From: Neocallimastix lanati (nom. inval.)
Taxonomy: Eukaryota > Neocallimastigomycota > Neocallimastigomycetes > Neocallimastigales > Neocallimastigaceae
Length of the DNA: 64,000 bases
Direction of reading: 5' to 3'
Assembly: GCA_016946835.1 (NCBI GenBank)
Contig: JACVTC010000046.1
Coordinates: 1-64,000 of the forward strand
Positions 33,534-45,289 of the stretch are shown one piece after another (position 1 is the stretch's first letter; every line of letters starts with the position of its first letter). Below the pieces are notes generated by a model. That model did not search any database, was not told the DNA's origin, and worked only from the letters and a program-made list of their open reading frames with translations. The position numbers were made by a program, and so were the translations under genes.

Positions 33534-34260
33534 ATAAATAAATAAATAAATGGTTCGTTTATATCATTATTGTTGGTTGCGCGCTCCACTCACGCTCGCT
33601 CATTCGATGCATCGATTTATTTTGTTTTGATAAATATAATTATACAATTTAAATATATTTTTGATAAACGTAATTATCATTTTCTACGTCTAGAATTAAG
33701 ATAATTATCTATGTATTACCTTTATTCCGAAGAATTGTGTAAAGCATTTATTCACTGAGGACAGTACATACTAATGTATGGCGAAAGAGAACTTTGTATA
33801 AAAAACTATTAAAATTTAAATAATTATTCAAATATTTATTATTAATTTATTTATTTATTTATATGAACATAAGGTTCCTGGTTCGACCCCTCCCTATGCC
33901 TTTAAGTATTATTAGGTGGATAGGGTTTTCAGGTAAGTATTATACCCATTTGATACCCCTATATCTCTAATTCAACTTTCATCGATTTACACTTCTTGCA
34001 GGCCTGAGAGGGTTGAGTGTGTATGGCAAGTTTCTTAAGAGGAGATACCCAACATATGGTGACATATGAAAAATTTAATTATCCTTACTTATAGGTATAT
34101 TGAATGTGGTTCATTTCGCCAATTTTTAAAATACAAATTTTCAATACGCCATTTATTTTTAATGGCTTGTAAAATTTTTTGTTAACGCCATAAAAAATTA
34201 TAATACAATTAATTTTAAAATAAATAAATGTATAAATTAATAAATAAATAGATAAATAAA
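33534..34260. other. G+C-richer island without a recognised gene
   Basis: It contains GGTTGCGCGCTCC near 33581, a B-box-like GGTTCGACCCC near 33883 and an intron-like segment (33933-34001). No protein domain is recognisable. It could be an old SINE-like insert or an RNA gene remnant; I cannot choose between them. Confidence 0.35.
33933..34001 (+). other. Possible spliceosomal intron, 69 bp
   Basis: CAG|GTAAGT at the left, TTCTTGCAG|GC at the right with a pyrimidine-rich lead-in, and CTAAT as a possible branch site. Length suits short fungal introns. No coding exon is evident on either side. Confidence 0.25.
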
Positions 34261-35236
34261 TAAAGAATATAATTAGTAGAATATGAATATAAAGTACATA
34301 TTTAATAAAATAAAATAAAATAAATAGTAGAATATGAATATAAAGTACATATTTAATAAAATAAAATAAAATAAAATAAAATAAAATAAATAATGAAGTA
34401 ATATAAAAGAATAAAGTATTAATAAAAATAAAATAAAATAAAATAAAATAAAATAAAATAAATAGTAGAATATTAAAAATAAAGTACAGATTGAATAAAA
34501 TAAAATAAAATAAAATAAAATAAAATAAAATAAATAATGAAGTAATATAAAAGAATAAAGCATTAATAAAAATAAAATAAAATAAAATAAAATAAAATTA
34601 AATAAAATTAAATAAAATAAAATAAATAGTGAAGTAATATAAAAGAATAAAGTATTAATAAAAATAAAATAAAATAAAATAAAATAAAATAAATAATGAA
34701 GTAATATAAAAGAATAAAGTATTAATAAAAATAAAATAAAATAAAATAAAATAAATAGTAGAATATTAAAAATAAAGTACAGATTGAATAAAATAAAATA
34801 AAATAAAATAAATAATGAAGTAATATAAAAGAATAAAGCATTAATAAAAATAAAATAAAATAAAATAAAATAAAATAAAATAAAATAAAATTAAATAAAA
34901 TAAAATAAATAGTGAAGTAATATAAAAGAATAAAGCATTAATAAAAATAAAATAAAATAAAATAAAATAAATAGTAGAATATTAAAAATAAAGTACAGAT
35001 TGAATAAAATAAAATAAAATAAAATAAAATAAAATAAAATAAAATAAAATAAAATAAAATAAAATAAAATAAAATAAAATAAAATAAAATAAAATAAAAT
35101 AAAATAAAATAAAATAAAATAAATAATGAAGTAATATAAAAGAATAAAGTATTAATAAAAATAAAATAAAATAAAATAAATAGTAGAATATTAAAAATAA
35201 AGTACAGATTGAATAAAATAAAATAAAATAAAATAA
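34261..35236. repeat. TAAAA-type microsatellite field with a higher-order unit
   Basis: Nearly 1 kb of (AAAAT)n blocks interspersed with two recurring spacers: AATGAAGTAATATAAAAG with AATAAAG, and TAGTAGAATATTAAAAATA with AAGTACAGATTGA. The spacers recur many times in alternating order, forming a compound repeat. Frames through it are low-complexity artefacts. Confidence 0.9.
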
Positions 35237-35237
35237 A

Positions 35238-35495
35238 ATAAAATAAATATCTATTATTAATTTTTATTAAAGAATATTAAAGATCAATGTTTTCGAAATG
35301 AAAAATTTTTACATTTTTATTATATTCAATTAATGATGTAGTTTAATATTATTGGTAGTTAATAATCTCATTAAATATAAATGATTTTTTGCTTTCTAAC
35401 ATATATAATTAAATAAAACATTTTATTTTTAAAAATAAATTGTCTTTAATATTCTTTAATAAAAAAAAATAATAAATATTTATTTTATTATATAT
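35238..35495. mobile_element. MITE-like element with about 45-bp inverted ends
   Basis: The left end (AATAAATATCTATTATT, then TTTATTAAAGAATATTAAAG) is repeated inverted at about 35441-35490 with few differences. The 150-bp interior is noncoding. It abuts the microsatellite field and lies 200 bp upstream of the MULE transposase, but the transposase's far side shows no matching end, so ownership is unproven. Confidence 0.5.
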
Positions 35496-35600
35496 ACTTT
35501 TACTTTTATAATATTACATTTAATATTTATTTTATTTTATATACTTGTACTTATATTATTACATTCTTTATTTATTTATTTATTTATTTATTTATTTTAC
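35490..35600 (+). repeat. Short tandem duplication and ATTT run
   Basis: Two copies of a unit of about 60 bp beginning AATATTTATTTTATT and ending in TATTACATT, followed by (TTTA)n at about 35570-35597. Confidence 0.6.
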
Positions 35601-35707
35601 AAATAATTGAAAAACTAATTTTTCAAAATTAATATTACGAATAATATTGGATAATTAATATAATAATTATAATTATATAATTAAAAAATATTTATAAAAA
35701 TATAGAA

Positions 35708-37133
35708 ATGGAAGAAAATTTAATTATTGATATAAGTGAATCCAACAAAGGAAAAGAACAAATTATTATTAATAAAAAATATAAATTTAATTTTTCATAT
35801 AAAAGAAAAGATAATTCCAAAGTGTATAAATGTACAGAATATAAAAAAATAAATAAATGTAAATCTTTTATTATTTTAAATGATAAGAAAGAAATTTTAA
35901 AGTATAATAGTTCACATAATCATCCTGAAAATGAATACGATGTATCCCTATCTATAATGAAACATAAAATTAAAGATGGAATTGAAAAAAGTTCAATTCC
36001 TTTTGGTATAAAAATAAAACCCCTATATAATAAAATTTCTAAAGAAATGGGACTTATATGTCCAGAATATAATTCAATTAAATCCCAAATATCAAGAAAT
36101 TTAAATAAAAAACTACCATCCAATGTAACAACATTTGCTGAAATTCCAAGTGAATCTGAATATTATAATACAAAGCGAGGTGAAAATTTTATGATATTCA
36201 AAAATTCTAATTTAATAATTTTTCAATCCCCTTTTCAAGCAAAATTATTTAGGGAATATAATGATGATATATTTGTTGATGGTACATTTTTTATCGCCCC
36301 TAAATTTAGTTATCCAAGTATTTATTACAAGAACTTATGCTAAAGAATTAGATAGTTTTTACACTACTTCTTTTGCAATATTAAAAAATAAAGAACAAGA
36401 AACATATAAAATGTTATTTGAAAAATTGAAAAAAAATGCTAATACATGTAACAATAATATTAGAATTGAACCAAAAAATTTGCATTGTGATTTTGAAAGG
36501 GCCATATCTAAAGCAGCAAAAACAATATTTCCTAATACAAATATTAAATATTGCATTTGGCATTATAAAAAATCACTAGAAATTAAAAAAAATAAATTAT
36601 GCTATAATGAAGTAAAAAATAATAATAATATATTTATTTATTATAAAGCTATTTCAAATTTACCATTTATAAATCCTGAATATATATTTGATATTTATGT
36701 TATAATTAAAATTAAATCCATTAAAAATAATTATTGTCAATTTTTAAAATTTTTAGAATATTTTTATAAAACATATTTAATTGATTATGATATGAAAATT
36801 TGGAATTATTATAATAATATAGAACATATAACAAACAATGCCTCAGAATCACTCAATAATTATTTAAATAATTTATTTCCAACAAAACCATCTTTTTATG
36901 AATTAATAGATAAATTAAATGAACTTGAACATTTATCATATTATGATTATCAAAGAAAAATAAGAGGAATTTGGAAAATAAAAAAAAGAGCAATAAATAA
37001 AGCTAACGAAATCAGTGTCTTAATTGAACGCTTCAAAAGTATTGAAGCCAAGTTAATTGATGCTAAATGTGATAGAAATAAAATTATAAATTTGTGGTTT
37101 GATTGTTTAACTAATTTAAATAATATAATATAA
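35708..37133 (+). pseudogene. FLYWCH zinc finger / MULE transposase, frameshifted
   Basis: A transposase of the Mutator-like superfamily. The N-terminus carries a FLYWCH-type DNA-binding finger with C42, C51, H70 and H72. The DDE core starts with DDIFVDGTFFIAPKF near residue 188. After a shift of one base near 36318 the frame resumes with FITRTYAKELDSFYTTSFAILKNKEQETY, then the second Asp in LHCDFERAISKAAK, the CIWH motif, and a glutamate in NNASESLNN. Apart from that shift both halves are open. A base insertion in the genome or a sequencing error would both explain it. No SWIM finger is seen. It may be a transposon or a host gene derived from one. Confidence 0.8.
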
Positions 37134-37319
37134 ATATTACTTTATAATAAATAATTAAGAAATGAGGAATGACCAAATGAAATAATCAGAATTCTGTCAT
37201 TCAATAATTTAATTTATAAAGCATATTAAATTTATACAGTTTTAATAAATATTCAAATACAATGTATAATTTATAGTTTTATCATTATAATTATTATTTC
37301 GTTTAATAATTTTTAAAAA

Positions 37320-37580
37320 AAAAAAAGAATTATTATTAATAAAATTTATATTTTTAATAACATTTGTAATTTTATATAATTTTTTTATTAATAAAATTTA
37401 AATAAAAAAATTATTATTATTAGTTTTATATTTTTAATAACATTTAAGTAAAAGAATTATTATTAATAGCATTTATATTTTTATGAGTTTTTTTTATTAA
37501 TAACATTTAAGTAAAATAATTAATAATATTTATATTTTTAATAACATTTAAATAAAAGAATTATTATTAAAAAAAAGAAT
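37320..37580 (+). repeat. Irregular tandem repeat of about 60 bp
   Basis: Four to five copies of TTTATATTTTTAATAACATT followed by TAAA and AGAATTATTATTAA, with variable spacers. Noncoding. Confidence 0.65.
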
Positions 37581-37704
37581 TAAAATCATAAAATCTAACC
37601 ATTATATGATTTATTTAATTATTCACTTAATAATTAATTTAAAAATTGAAATAACAAAATAATACAATAAAATAATATTATGTAGTATAATATAGCTATA
37701 GCCA

Positions 37705-38009
37705 CAAATTTATATATATCACGTGAAAATATTGGCGTAATGCAACTTCCCCAGGCATATTATGGAGTGGTTGTCACGTGATCCCTGGGATTGTGGCTGC
37801 AAGACCCAATTGTAAGATTATCGTACAATGACAAGCTGTAATTATACTTGGGTAAGGAGCGCCAATGCAGAGTAACTGTAAGGCAGTCCAGCAGGGACGG
37901 GACCACCTACTAAGTAGGAAGTTAGATAAGGGCTCTAGTAATAAAACATTGTGTGTCTACGGATGTGCAGCTGGGGAGAAATCCTGCTTACGGTTGTTAA
38001 AAAAAAAAA
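37705..38009 (+). mobile_element. SINE-like insert with A tail (unclassified)
   Basis: About 300 bp of far higher G+C than its surroundings, starting near TATCACGTG and ending CTTACGGTTGTT with a run of about 17 A. The A tail and composition suggest a retroposed Pol III or other small RNA. No clear B box was found. AAATTTAT-type sequence on both sides could be a target duplication, but the surroundings are too repetitive to be sure. A short frame at 37865 is not credible. Confidence 0.45.
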
Positions 38010-38553
38010 AAAAAAAATTTATTTATTTATTTATTTATTTATTTAATTTTTGTTAACTATTAAATTATATTAAATATATTGTATTGTATAATTTTATCTA
38101 TACTTAAAATCTTTGTTGAACATTATTTATTTTCTATTAATAATAAATTTATATTAAAAAACAATCCTTTATATCTTTATTATTTTTTTTGTTCAGAATT
38201 TGAATATTAAATTATCATTATAATGAATTTAATTAATTCGTTTATAATTTTTATTTATTTCTAATACATATATTTAATATATTTTTATATATTTCAATAT
38301 ATTTAATATATATTTAATTGTAAACTAAATACATTTTTAATATATTTAATATATATTTAATTGTAAACTAAATACATTTTTAATATATTTAATATATTAA
38401 AGAATTTATAATTTTATAATTAAAAAAAAAAATAACAAAAAAATAAAAAAAAAAAAATATAAAAAAAACAAAAAAAAACAAGAATATATTACACTTTGAA
38501 ATAAAAAATTAAGTATTAAAGAAATTTTATTATTTTATAAATAATGGGAAATT

Positions 38554-38584
<31 letters not shown>

Positions 38585-38606
38585 TAAAAAAAATAAAAAA
38601 AAACGA
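38010..38606. other. A+T-rich interval, no gene
   Basis: A 47-bp direct duplication (ATTTAATTGTAAACTAAATAC within the unit, about 38300-38400) and several A runs. It includes the upstream region of the acyltransferase pseudogene, with no clear promoter motif. Confidence 0.5.
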
Positions 38607-39900
38607 ATGGAACAAAGAAGAAATTCAAATAATATTGAACTTACACTAGAAAATAAAATATACGCAAATGAAAATTTAGATTTTGACAATATTTCAAATA
38701 ATTCAAATAATTCATTGAATGAAGAAATAAATAATTTAATTCCAAATAATAATAGTGAAAATATTAAAGTAAATGATAAAATTTTAAATAAGCCTGCACA
38801 AACCCGTAAATATTGGGTAGATTTATTACGAGTTTTTGCAAGTTATTTAGTAATTCTTATACATTATACAGGTCTATGTAGAGCTCGTTGTGGTATTACA
38901 ACTTCTTCATGGAATATAGCCGTTTTATGGGATGCCCTTGCAAGAATATGTGTGCCTTCATTTGTTGCCATAAGTGGAATGTTTTTTTTAAATCCTGAGA
39001 AAAATATTTCTATATCAAAAATTTATAAGAAATATATTTATCGGATTTGGAAGGCCCTTTTATTTTGGAATATTATATACACAGTTACTGATATTTGTAT
39101 ATTCAATAGAAGCAATGTTAAAATTCAATGGAATTATGATTTTATAATGTCTTTACTGCATGATATTATTGTGGATGGTAAATACCATCTATGGTATTTA
39201 AATATGTGTATTGGTTTATATATATGTACTCCTTTTCTTCGTGCTATTACTGAGAATAAAACGGCAACAACATACTACATAATATTGGTTATTGGTGTAT
39301 TATCACCGATTGATTTTATTTTATCATTAATTAAAGATTATTTTCCAGATGATAAAATATTTGATTATATTATTAAAGAATTTGTTCATAATATTATGTT
39401 TTTCTTTAGCTTTAAGTATATCTCTTATTATATCTTAGGTTATTATTTAAGTCAAGTTACTATCAAAAGTAAAATAAAAATTATATGCAATTTATTTTAT
39501 CGGTGTTCTAAGTTCATGTATAACTTATGTAATAAAGTTATCTTTAAGTTATAAATATAAAAAGAAAGTAATAGTTATACCGAAAATAATTGGTCATTTA
39601 ATATCGCTGTAATGACTATTTCAACATTTATTTTCTTTAAACATTACGTCAATGATTTGTAAAAAATTATTTAAGCGATATAAAAGTTCCAAAACTTTTT
39701 TGAAAACTCTATCTGATCTTTCTTTTGGTTGTTATTTAATTCATGTACTTTTTATAGAAATATTTAAAAGTATAAATTTCAAGCCATACCTTCACCATAC
39801 ATATATAACAATACCACTTTTTACTACAATAATATGGATACTATGCAATATCTGCATTTATTACATTAGAAAAATCAAAATATTAAGAGATTTTGTTTAA
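38607..39900 (+). pseudogene. Acyltransferase-3 family membrane protein, pseudogene
   Basis: A host-type gene of the acyltransferase 3 (OafA/WecH-like) family, which transfers acyl groups to sugars or polymers from inside the membrane. An Asn-rich N-terminal tail of about 70 residues precedes KYWVDLLRVFASYLVILIHY, with the conserved Arg and catalytic His of the first helix. Further helices follow (VPSFVAISGMFFL; YHLWYLNMCIGLYICTPFLR; ISYYILGYYLS). Downstream, family-like segments continue in other frames (YFIGVLSSC, then SFNIAVMTISTFIFF, then FGCYLIHVLFIEIF), implying about three frame changes between 39470 and 39660. Homopolymer sequencing errors could mimic some of them. The gene resembles bacterial members, and transfer from bacteria is plausible in gut fungi. 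Confidence 0.75.
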
Positions 39901-41094
39901 TTACAAAAATCATAAATGAATAATTTTTGAAGTAATAATAATATAGAAAAGTAATATTATATTTCTTTTCGATGTTACTTTATATTTTTTTTTTTTTATA
40001 CATAGAAAAGACAATATATGTAAAATATTATTTAAATTATAATATGATAAAACTAAATATAATATTCTATAAATAAAAATAATATATGTAAACTAAAAAA
40101 AAAAAAAAAAAAAAAATTACTGTTAGAATCAATTATGTAATTATAATTAATAGAAAATACACATGTAATAAATAATTGTATAATTATAAATAAATAAATA
40201 TTAAATATTAAATATTAAATATTAAATATTAAATAATTATAAATAATAAATAATAAATAATAAATAATAACTAATAAATAATAAATAATAAATAATAAAT
40301 AATAAATAATAATAATAAATAAAAATAATAAATAATAAATAGTAAAAATGTAAAAATAAAAATATAATAAATAATATTGATGTTATATACAATATTTATA
40401 ATAATATCTATATATAATGTATATATTCATTCTATTTTTTATTTTTTATTTTTTTTTTTTATGGAAAAAAAGAAATTTGATTCAACTTAAAAATAAATGA
40501 AAATGTATATATATATTAGACTAATAATAAACTTTATTTAATAATATTAAATAAAAATGAAAAAAAAAAAAATACATAAAATACATGGATTTTTTTACAT
40601 TAATATTAAAAAAACTACATTTTGAATTTCGATGACGTTTTTACATTAATATTAAAAAACTATGTTAATGAGTTTCAAGGACGAAACGGCTTCTAACTCT
40701 TTTCATTCATTAATGATAATTCCATGTGGATAAAAATTAAATGAATATAATAATGAAAAAAAGTATTTAAATAAGTTTAAATCAAATGTCCAATAAATTG
40801 ATGGGTATACATGTGGCCAATGGTTATAATGATATACTTTTTGGTATACTTTTTTTTATACAATAATATATTAATATAAATATTAATTTTTGTTTATTTT
40901 TTTAAATTATATTTTTATAAATATTATAATACTTGAATTGAATATGATTACATATATAATTTGGATTTATTTAAAGAAATTCAGAAAAATAATAATAATA
41001 ATAATAATAAATAATAATAATAATAATAATAAATAATAATAATAATAATAATAAATAATAATAATAATAATAATAAATAATAATAATAATAATA

Positions 41095-41127
<33 letters not shown>

Positions 41128-41200
41128 TAATAATAATAATAATAATAATTATTTACATTAAAGTTATTTTATTTAAAATATATTTTATTTATTTATTTAT
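39901..41200. repeat. Low-complexity A/T interval
   Basis: No gene. It holds (AAATATT)n near 40200, (AATAAAT)n at about 40240-40340, a short direct repeat TTTTTACATTAATATTAAAAA (about 40594 and 40637) and (AAT)n at about 40990-41130. Confidence 0.7.
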
Positions 41201-41202
41201 AT

Positions 41203-42440
41203 ATGAAAATATATAAAGGTAATTACAAAGATTTAAAGAGAAAATTTACATGTATTTATACTAATTTTGTGGCTTGTTCTATACTAAAATTAATTTATAC
41301 ATTAATTTATACATTTGATTTAAATCATTGTTTTATATTATTATTTATTATTTTTAAATTATTCATTTATTAAATTTTGTTTCTAGATTAGATATAATAG
41401 CATTCCCCCCTCAAACTAAATTTTACAAATAAAATTAAGTTTGGTTAATAAGTATCCATCGTTAATTTTCCGAAAATATTTTGTCTGTAAACTTCTTCAT
41501 TTTGGGGCCATTTACATTTTTGGTTAAAACATCAACGAGCATTTCTTCAATGTTTTTGTACATTAACTTGATCTTCCTATTTATTATATTATCTCTATTA
41601 AAGTGATATTTGATAGTTATATGTTTTAATTTGGTATTCACTTCACCATTCTCGATACTCTTCTTGCTGGCCATGTTGTCGGTAAATATGGTTACGGAAT
41701 GATTGTAGTTGAATAATTCTTCTAAGATATTTCTAATCCACAAGACTTTCTTCGTACATTCGGATGTGCTAATGTACTCAGCCTCCTCAGCTGTGGACGT
41801 TGCCACAACGGATTGTTTCTTACTATGCCACGAAATAGCAGATTTTCCCATGAGGATTAAACAGCCAGAAGTAGATTTTCTATCCTTGGTGTCACCAGCA
41901 AAATCTGCATCACAATATGCATTGATATCTCCTAACCCATCATATTTAATTTTAAAATTTTTGTTGAATTTAAATATTTAAAAATATTCAAAACTTTTTT
42001 CCAATCAGATAATTTTGGATTTTCGCAGTTTCTTGATGCATAATGCACTGCGAATGAGATATCTGGCCTTGTTGATTTTGCCAAGTATATTAATGATCTA
42101 ATAGCACTTTTGTATACTGTTATGTCGAAATTTGGATTATTATTTAATTTATTATTAACTCCAGTACATGGTGTTTTACATTTTCTAATATTTTTTATAT
42201 TATAATTGTTTAATAAATTTTTTTAAAATTTTTGAGAAATAAAATATGAATTATTATAAAATTCAATTTTAATTCCTAAAATATAATTTATATTTCCTGA
42301 TTTTGAAATTTTTAATTTTAATTTTATTTTATTGACAATATTGTTGATCTTTTGAATAGCTCCAGTAATCAACATATCGTCCACATATAAGCCAATTATG
42401 CATGTAACGAAATCTTCATGGTTTGGTTCGGGGTTTTTAT
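41203..42440 (-). mobile_element. Ty1/copia relic
   Basis: On the - strand: a reverse transcriptase piece with CIIGLYVDDMLITG, then SAIRSLIYLAKSTRPDISFAV and the copia RNase H segment KSAISWHSKKQSVVATSTAEE, then a polypurine tract (GAGGGGGGAATG) at about 41405-41416 and a likely partial LTR to about 41203. It is broken, with several breaks, and looks older than the Ty3 elements. It is the only copia copy seen. Confidence 0.8.
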
Positions 42441-43039
42441 AAAAAATTATTCAAAAATTATAAATAAAATTAAAACAATAATAAAAATAAAAATAAAAGA
42501 TTAATATAAACAAAAAAATAAATAAACAATATAACTTTTTAAAATTTGATTTTTATAATTCTTTATTAAATTTTTTTTATTTAAAAATTATAATGTTAGA
42601 ATTACAATATAAAAAAAAAAATACAATTTTTTACTGTTATTTATATTTTTTTCTTAAAATAATAGAAATGGTAAAGCCATTTCTTTGTATAATAAAAATT
42701 AATTATTATTAATAATTTTTATATTATTTTTTTTTTTTTTATTGTTAATATAATTATTATTTACTTATAATAAATAATGCTTATATATTAATCTATTACT
42801 AATTATTTATTACTAATCTACTTAATTATATATTTTAAAAGACAATTTTTTTATTTTACAGAAATTAATTCTGTGGTTTAGTAATATTTATTTAATCCTA
42901 AAGTTTAATTTTACTAAGTTTAGGAAAAATAATATTATTTAAATTGTTAATATAAAATTTATAATCATTTCATCAAATTTATAATATAATATTTATAATA
43001 AAACATATAATAATAATATAACTATTTTCTTTTATGTTT

Positions 43040-43076
<37 letters not shown>

Positions 43077-43457
43077 TAGTTATCATTAATACAATTTTTA
43101 ATCTGGAATTTTCCAAAGAAATAATTAATATTGATAAGTTTAATATTAATAAAAGAATTATTGATAAGATTTTGATAAACTATTAAGAAAATTGATAAAA
43201 TAAACTATATAATATTGATAAGGATTTTAATAATAATAAAATATAGATAAGAATAATAAAAGTAGTATAGATAAGGAATTAATATTAAATACACTTTTTT
43301 AAATAGTATAATTTAATTTGTACTAATTAGGAATATAGATGAATTTATTAGAATATAGAAAGTTCCAAAAGAATAAAGAATCAAATAATTTATTTAAGGG
43401 TTAAATAAATCATTTAAGATGAATAACCAAAAGAACATTATTTGGGCATTCTTTATC
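42441..43457. other. A+T-rich interval, possible old LTR debris
   Basis: No gene. A 45-bp T run lies at about 43030-43073. The last 120 bp (GAATATAGAAAGTTCC ... CATTCTTTATCATTC) resembles an end of a B-type LTR but is diverged; similar sequence precedes element E at about 51035-51108. Confidence 0.4.
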
Positions 43458-43461
43458 ATTC

Positions 43462-44250
43462 ATGGTATGGTTCATATAATTTTAGGAATATAATAATAAT
43501 TAACACAAATAATAAAATTACAATAAAAAAAAAAATAATTTGTTTTAAAATCAATATTTATTTATTTAAATTTATAAAAGAAAAATAATAATATAATTAT
43601 TTATTTAATAAAAAGAAAGTTATTGATTATATTTTATTTCACTAAAATTACATGTATTTATATTTTTTTATTAAATTAAAATTTGTAAAGCCTAACTATT
43701 TTTTTAATAAACTAATTACTAATTATTTTTATAAATAAAACATTTAAATTGAAATTGAATTATTATTTTAGTTAATAATATTATTGTTATAAATAGTAGT
43801 TATATATTATTGAATTATTAATTATTTAATAATAGTTTAATACTAATATATATAAAATAAAAATAAAGAGATTATACAGAATATTTTATTGTGGTTTAGT
43901 TAAATTTAGTAATTAAAATAAATTTAAATTGATAACGAAAATTTTAATAACTAATTAAATAGATTTGATTATTTTCAATATAACATAATACAAAAGAAAT
44001 ATAATATTAATATATTAAGTGGGCAAGGACAATATTCTTGGCTAAAGATTTTTAATACATTATAATGCAATCGGATCGATAATTCAAAAAGAAATTATAA
44101 GTTAATTAGTGATTTATTAACTTAAGATTTCTATTTAGTAACATTTGAAGAATATTGGAAAGTTCCAATTATATAGAATAGAATAATCTATAAGGTTAGA
44201 ATAATTTATATTATTCTAGCACAATTAGTATTATTTGTTCATTCTGTATT
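43462..44250 (-). repeat. Solo LTR of the B family
   Basis: 789 bp, about the length of the element B LTR and closely similar, in reverse orientation. A 4-bp direct repeat ATTC flanks it (43458-43461 and 44251-44254). No internal region adjoins it. Confidence 0.88.
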
Positions 44251-44393
44251 ATTCTGTAATAGCTATACTAAAACTAAAATTAATTAATATAACTATTATC
44301 TACAATTTTAATATTATTTTTACATAATATTAAAATTGAGAAAAATAAAATTAAAAAATAAAAATTATACTTAATTATACAGAGTTTATTATA

Positions 44394-44790
44394 AGTAAAT
44401 ATAACAAACAATAACCAAGCAACGGCAGAATAGTAGTTGAAAATATTCTTTTTAAAAAAAACCTTTTATGATTAATAACAGTTTTTTTGATATATAAATA
44501 AAAAATTTATTTTATTTGTTATTATTTATTATATTTTCTTAAAATAATAACTCTTGATTTCTCAAAGAGAATTCAAGAGTCCTATTTATATTTTTTAAAA
44601 AATTAATCGGTTAAATAAATTTATTTTCTAATCTTAACAAAAAATCTATTTAGGAAAAGATTAGAAGAAAAACCTAAATAGTTTTTCGATCAATATTCTA
44701 ATCATATTGATCATCGTATAATTAAAGAAAACCTATTTGTTAGGAAAAACATTAATTACCGATTTTCTAATTAATTATAAAATATTAAAT
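44394..44790 (-). repeat. Old LTR (family F1), minus-strand copy
   Basis: A diverged match to 21735-22108 in the opposite orientation. It includes the TATA region, the CTCTTGA/TCAAGAG-type hairpin and GAGTTATTATT. The segment at 44382-44393 is the near-complement of that start. Confidence 0.55.
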
Positions 44791-44820
44791 ATTGATAGGA
44801 TATGAATTAATGAAAAAAAA

Positions 44821-44824
<4 letters not shown>

Positions 44825-44854
<30 letters not shown>

Positions 44855-45280
44855 CATTTAAAAATAAAGATTAAATAATATGATAGATTAGATACATTTA
44901 TAGTTTATAATACATTATAAAATACATAATTCATTTTAATTAAAATAACTAATATATTTATGGTAAAATATTAAATACAAATTTACATAATTTTTGTAAA
45001 AATTCTATTTAAATGAATAATAATAATAAGTAAATAAATTTTATATTATTTATATAAATGTATAAAATTATAATATATAAATAAATTTAAATCAATATAT
45101 GAAAATATAACTATTAAATAAATTTATAAGTTAAAATCAATGAATATATTAATTATTATTTAAATAAATAATTATTTAAAAATAATTATTATTTTATAAA
45201 TAATTATAAATTATTAATGATTTTTCATTAATTATAAGAAATATTAATTGTTCATTATTGAATAATTATGATTTCTTACA
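44825..45280 (-). repeat. 3' LTR of element G
   Basis: It begins with a 30-bp T run on the + strand and ends ATTTCTTACA. On the - strand it starts TGTAAGAAATC. Confidence 0.82.
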
Positions 45281-45289
45281 TTGCTCTTC

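Noticed and set aside
33868-33900. tRNA gene near GGTTCGACCCC
   Set aside because: A good B box, but no A box or cloverleaf at tRNA distance.
40190-41150. CRISPR-like array
   Set aside because: The repeats are simple A/T microsatellites without spacers of constant length; the genome is eukaryotic.
44825-44854. Self-priming site for element G
   Set aside because: The LTR end is a homopolymer run and no complementary segment after a TATA box could be found, so the priming type is left open.
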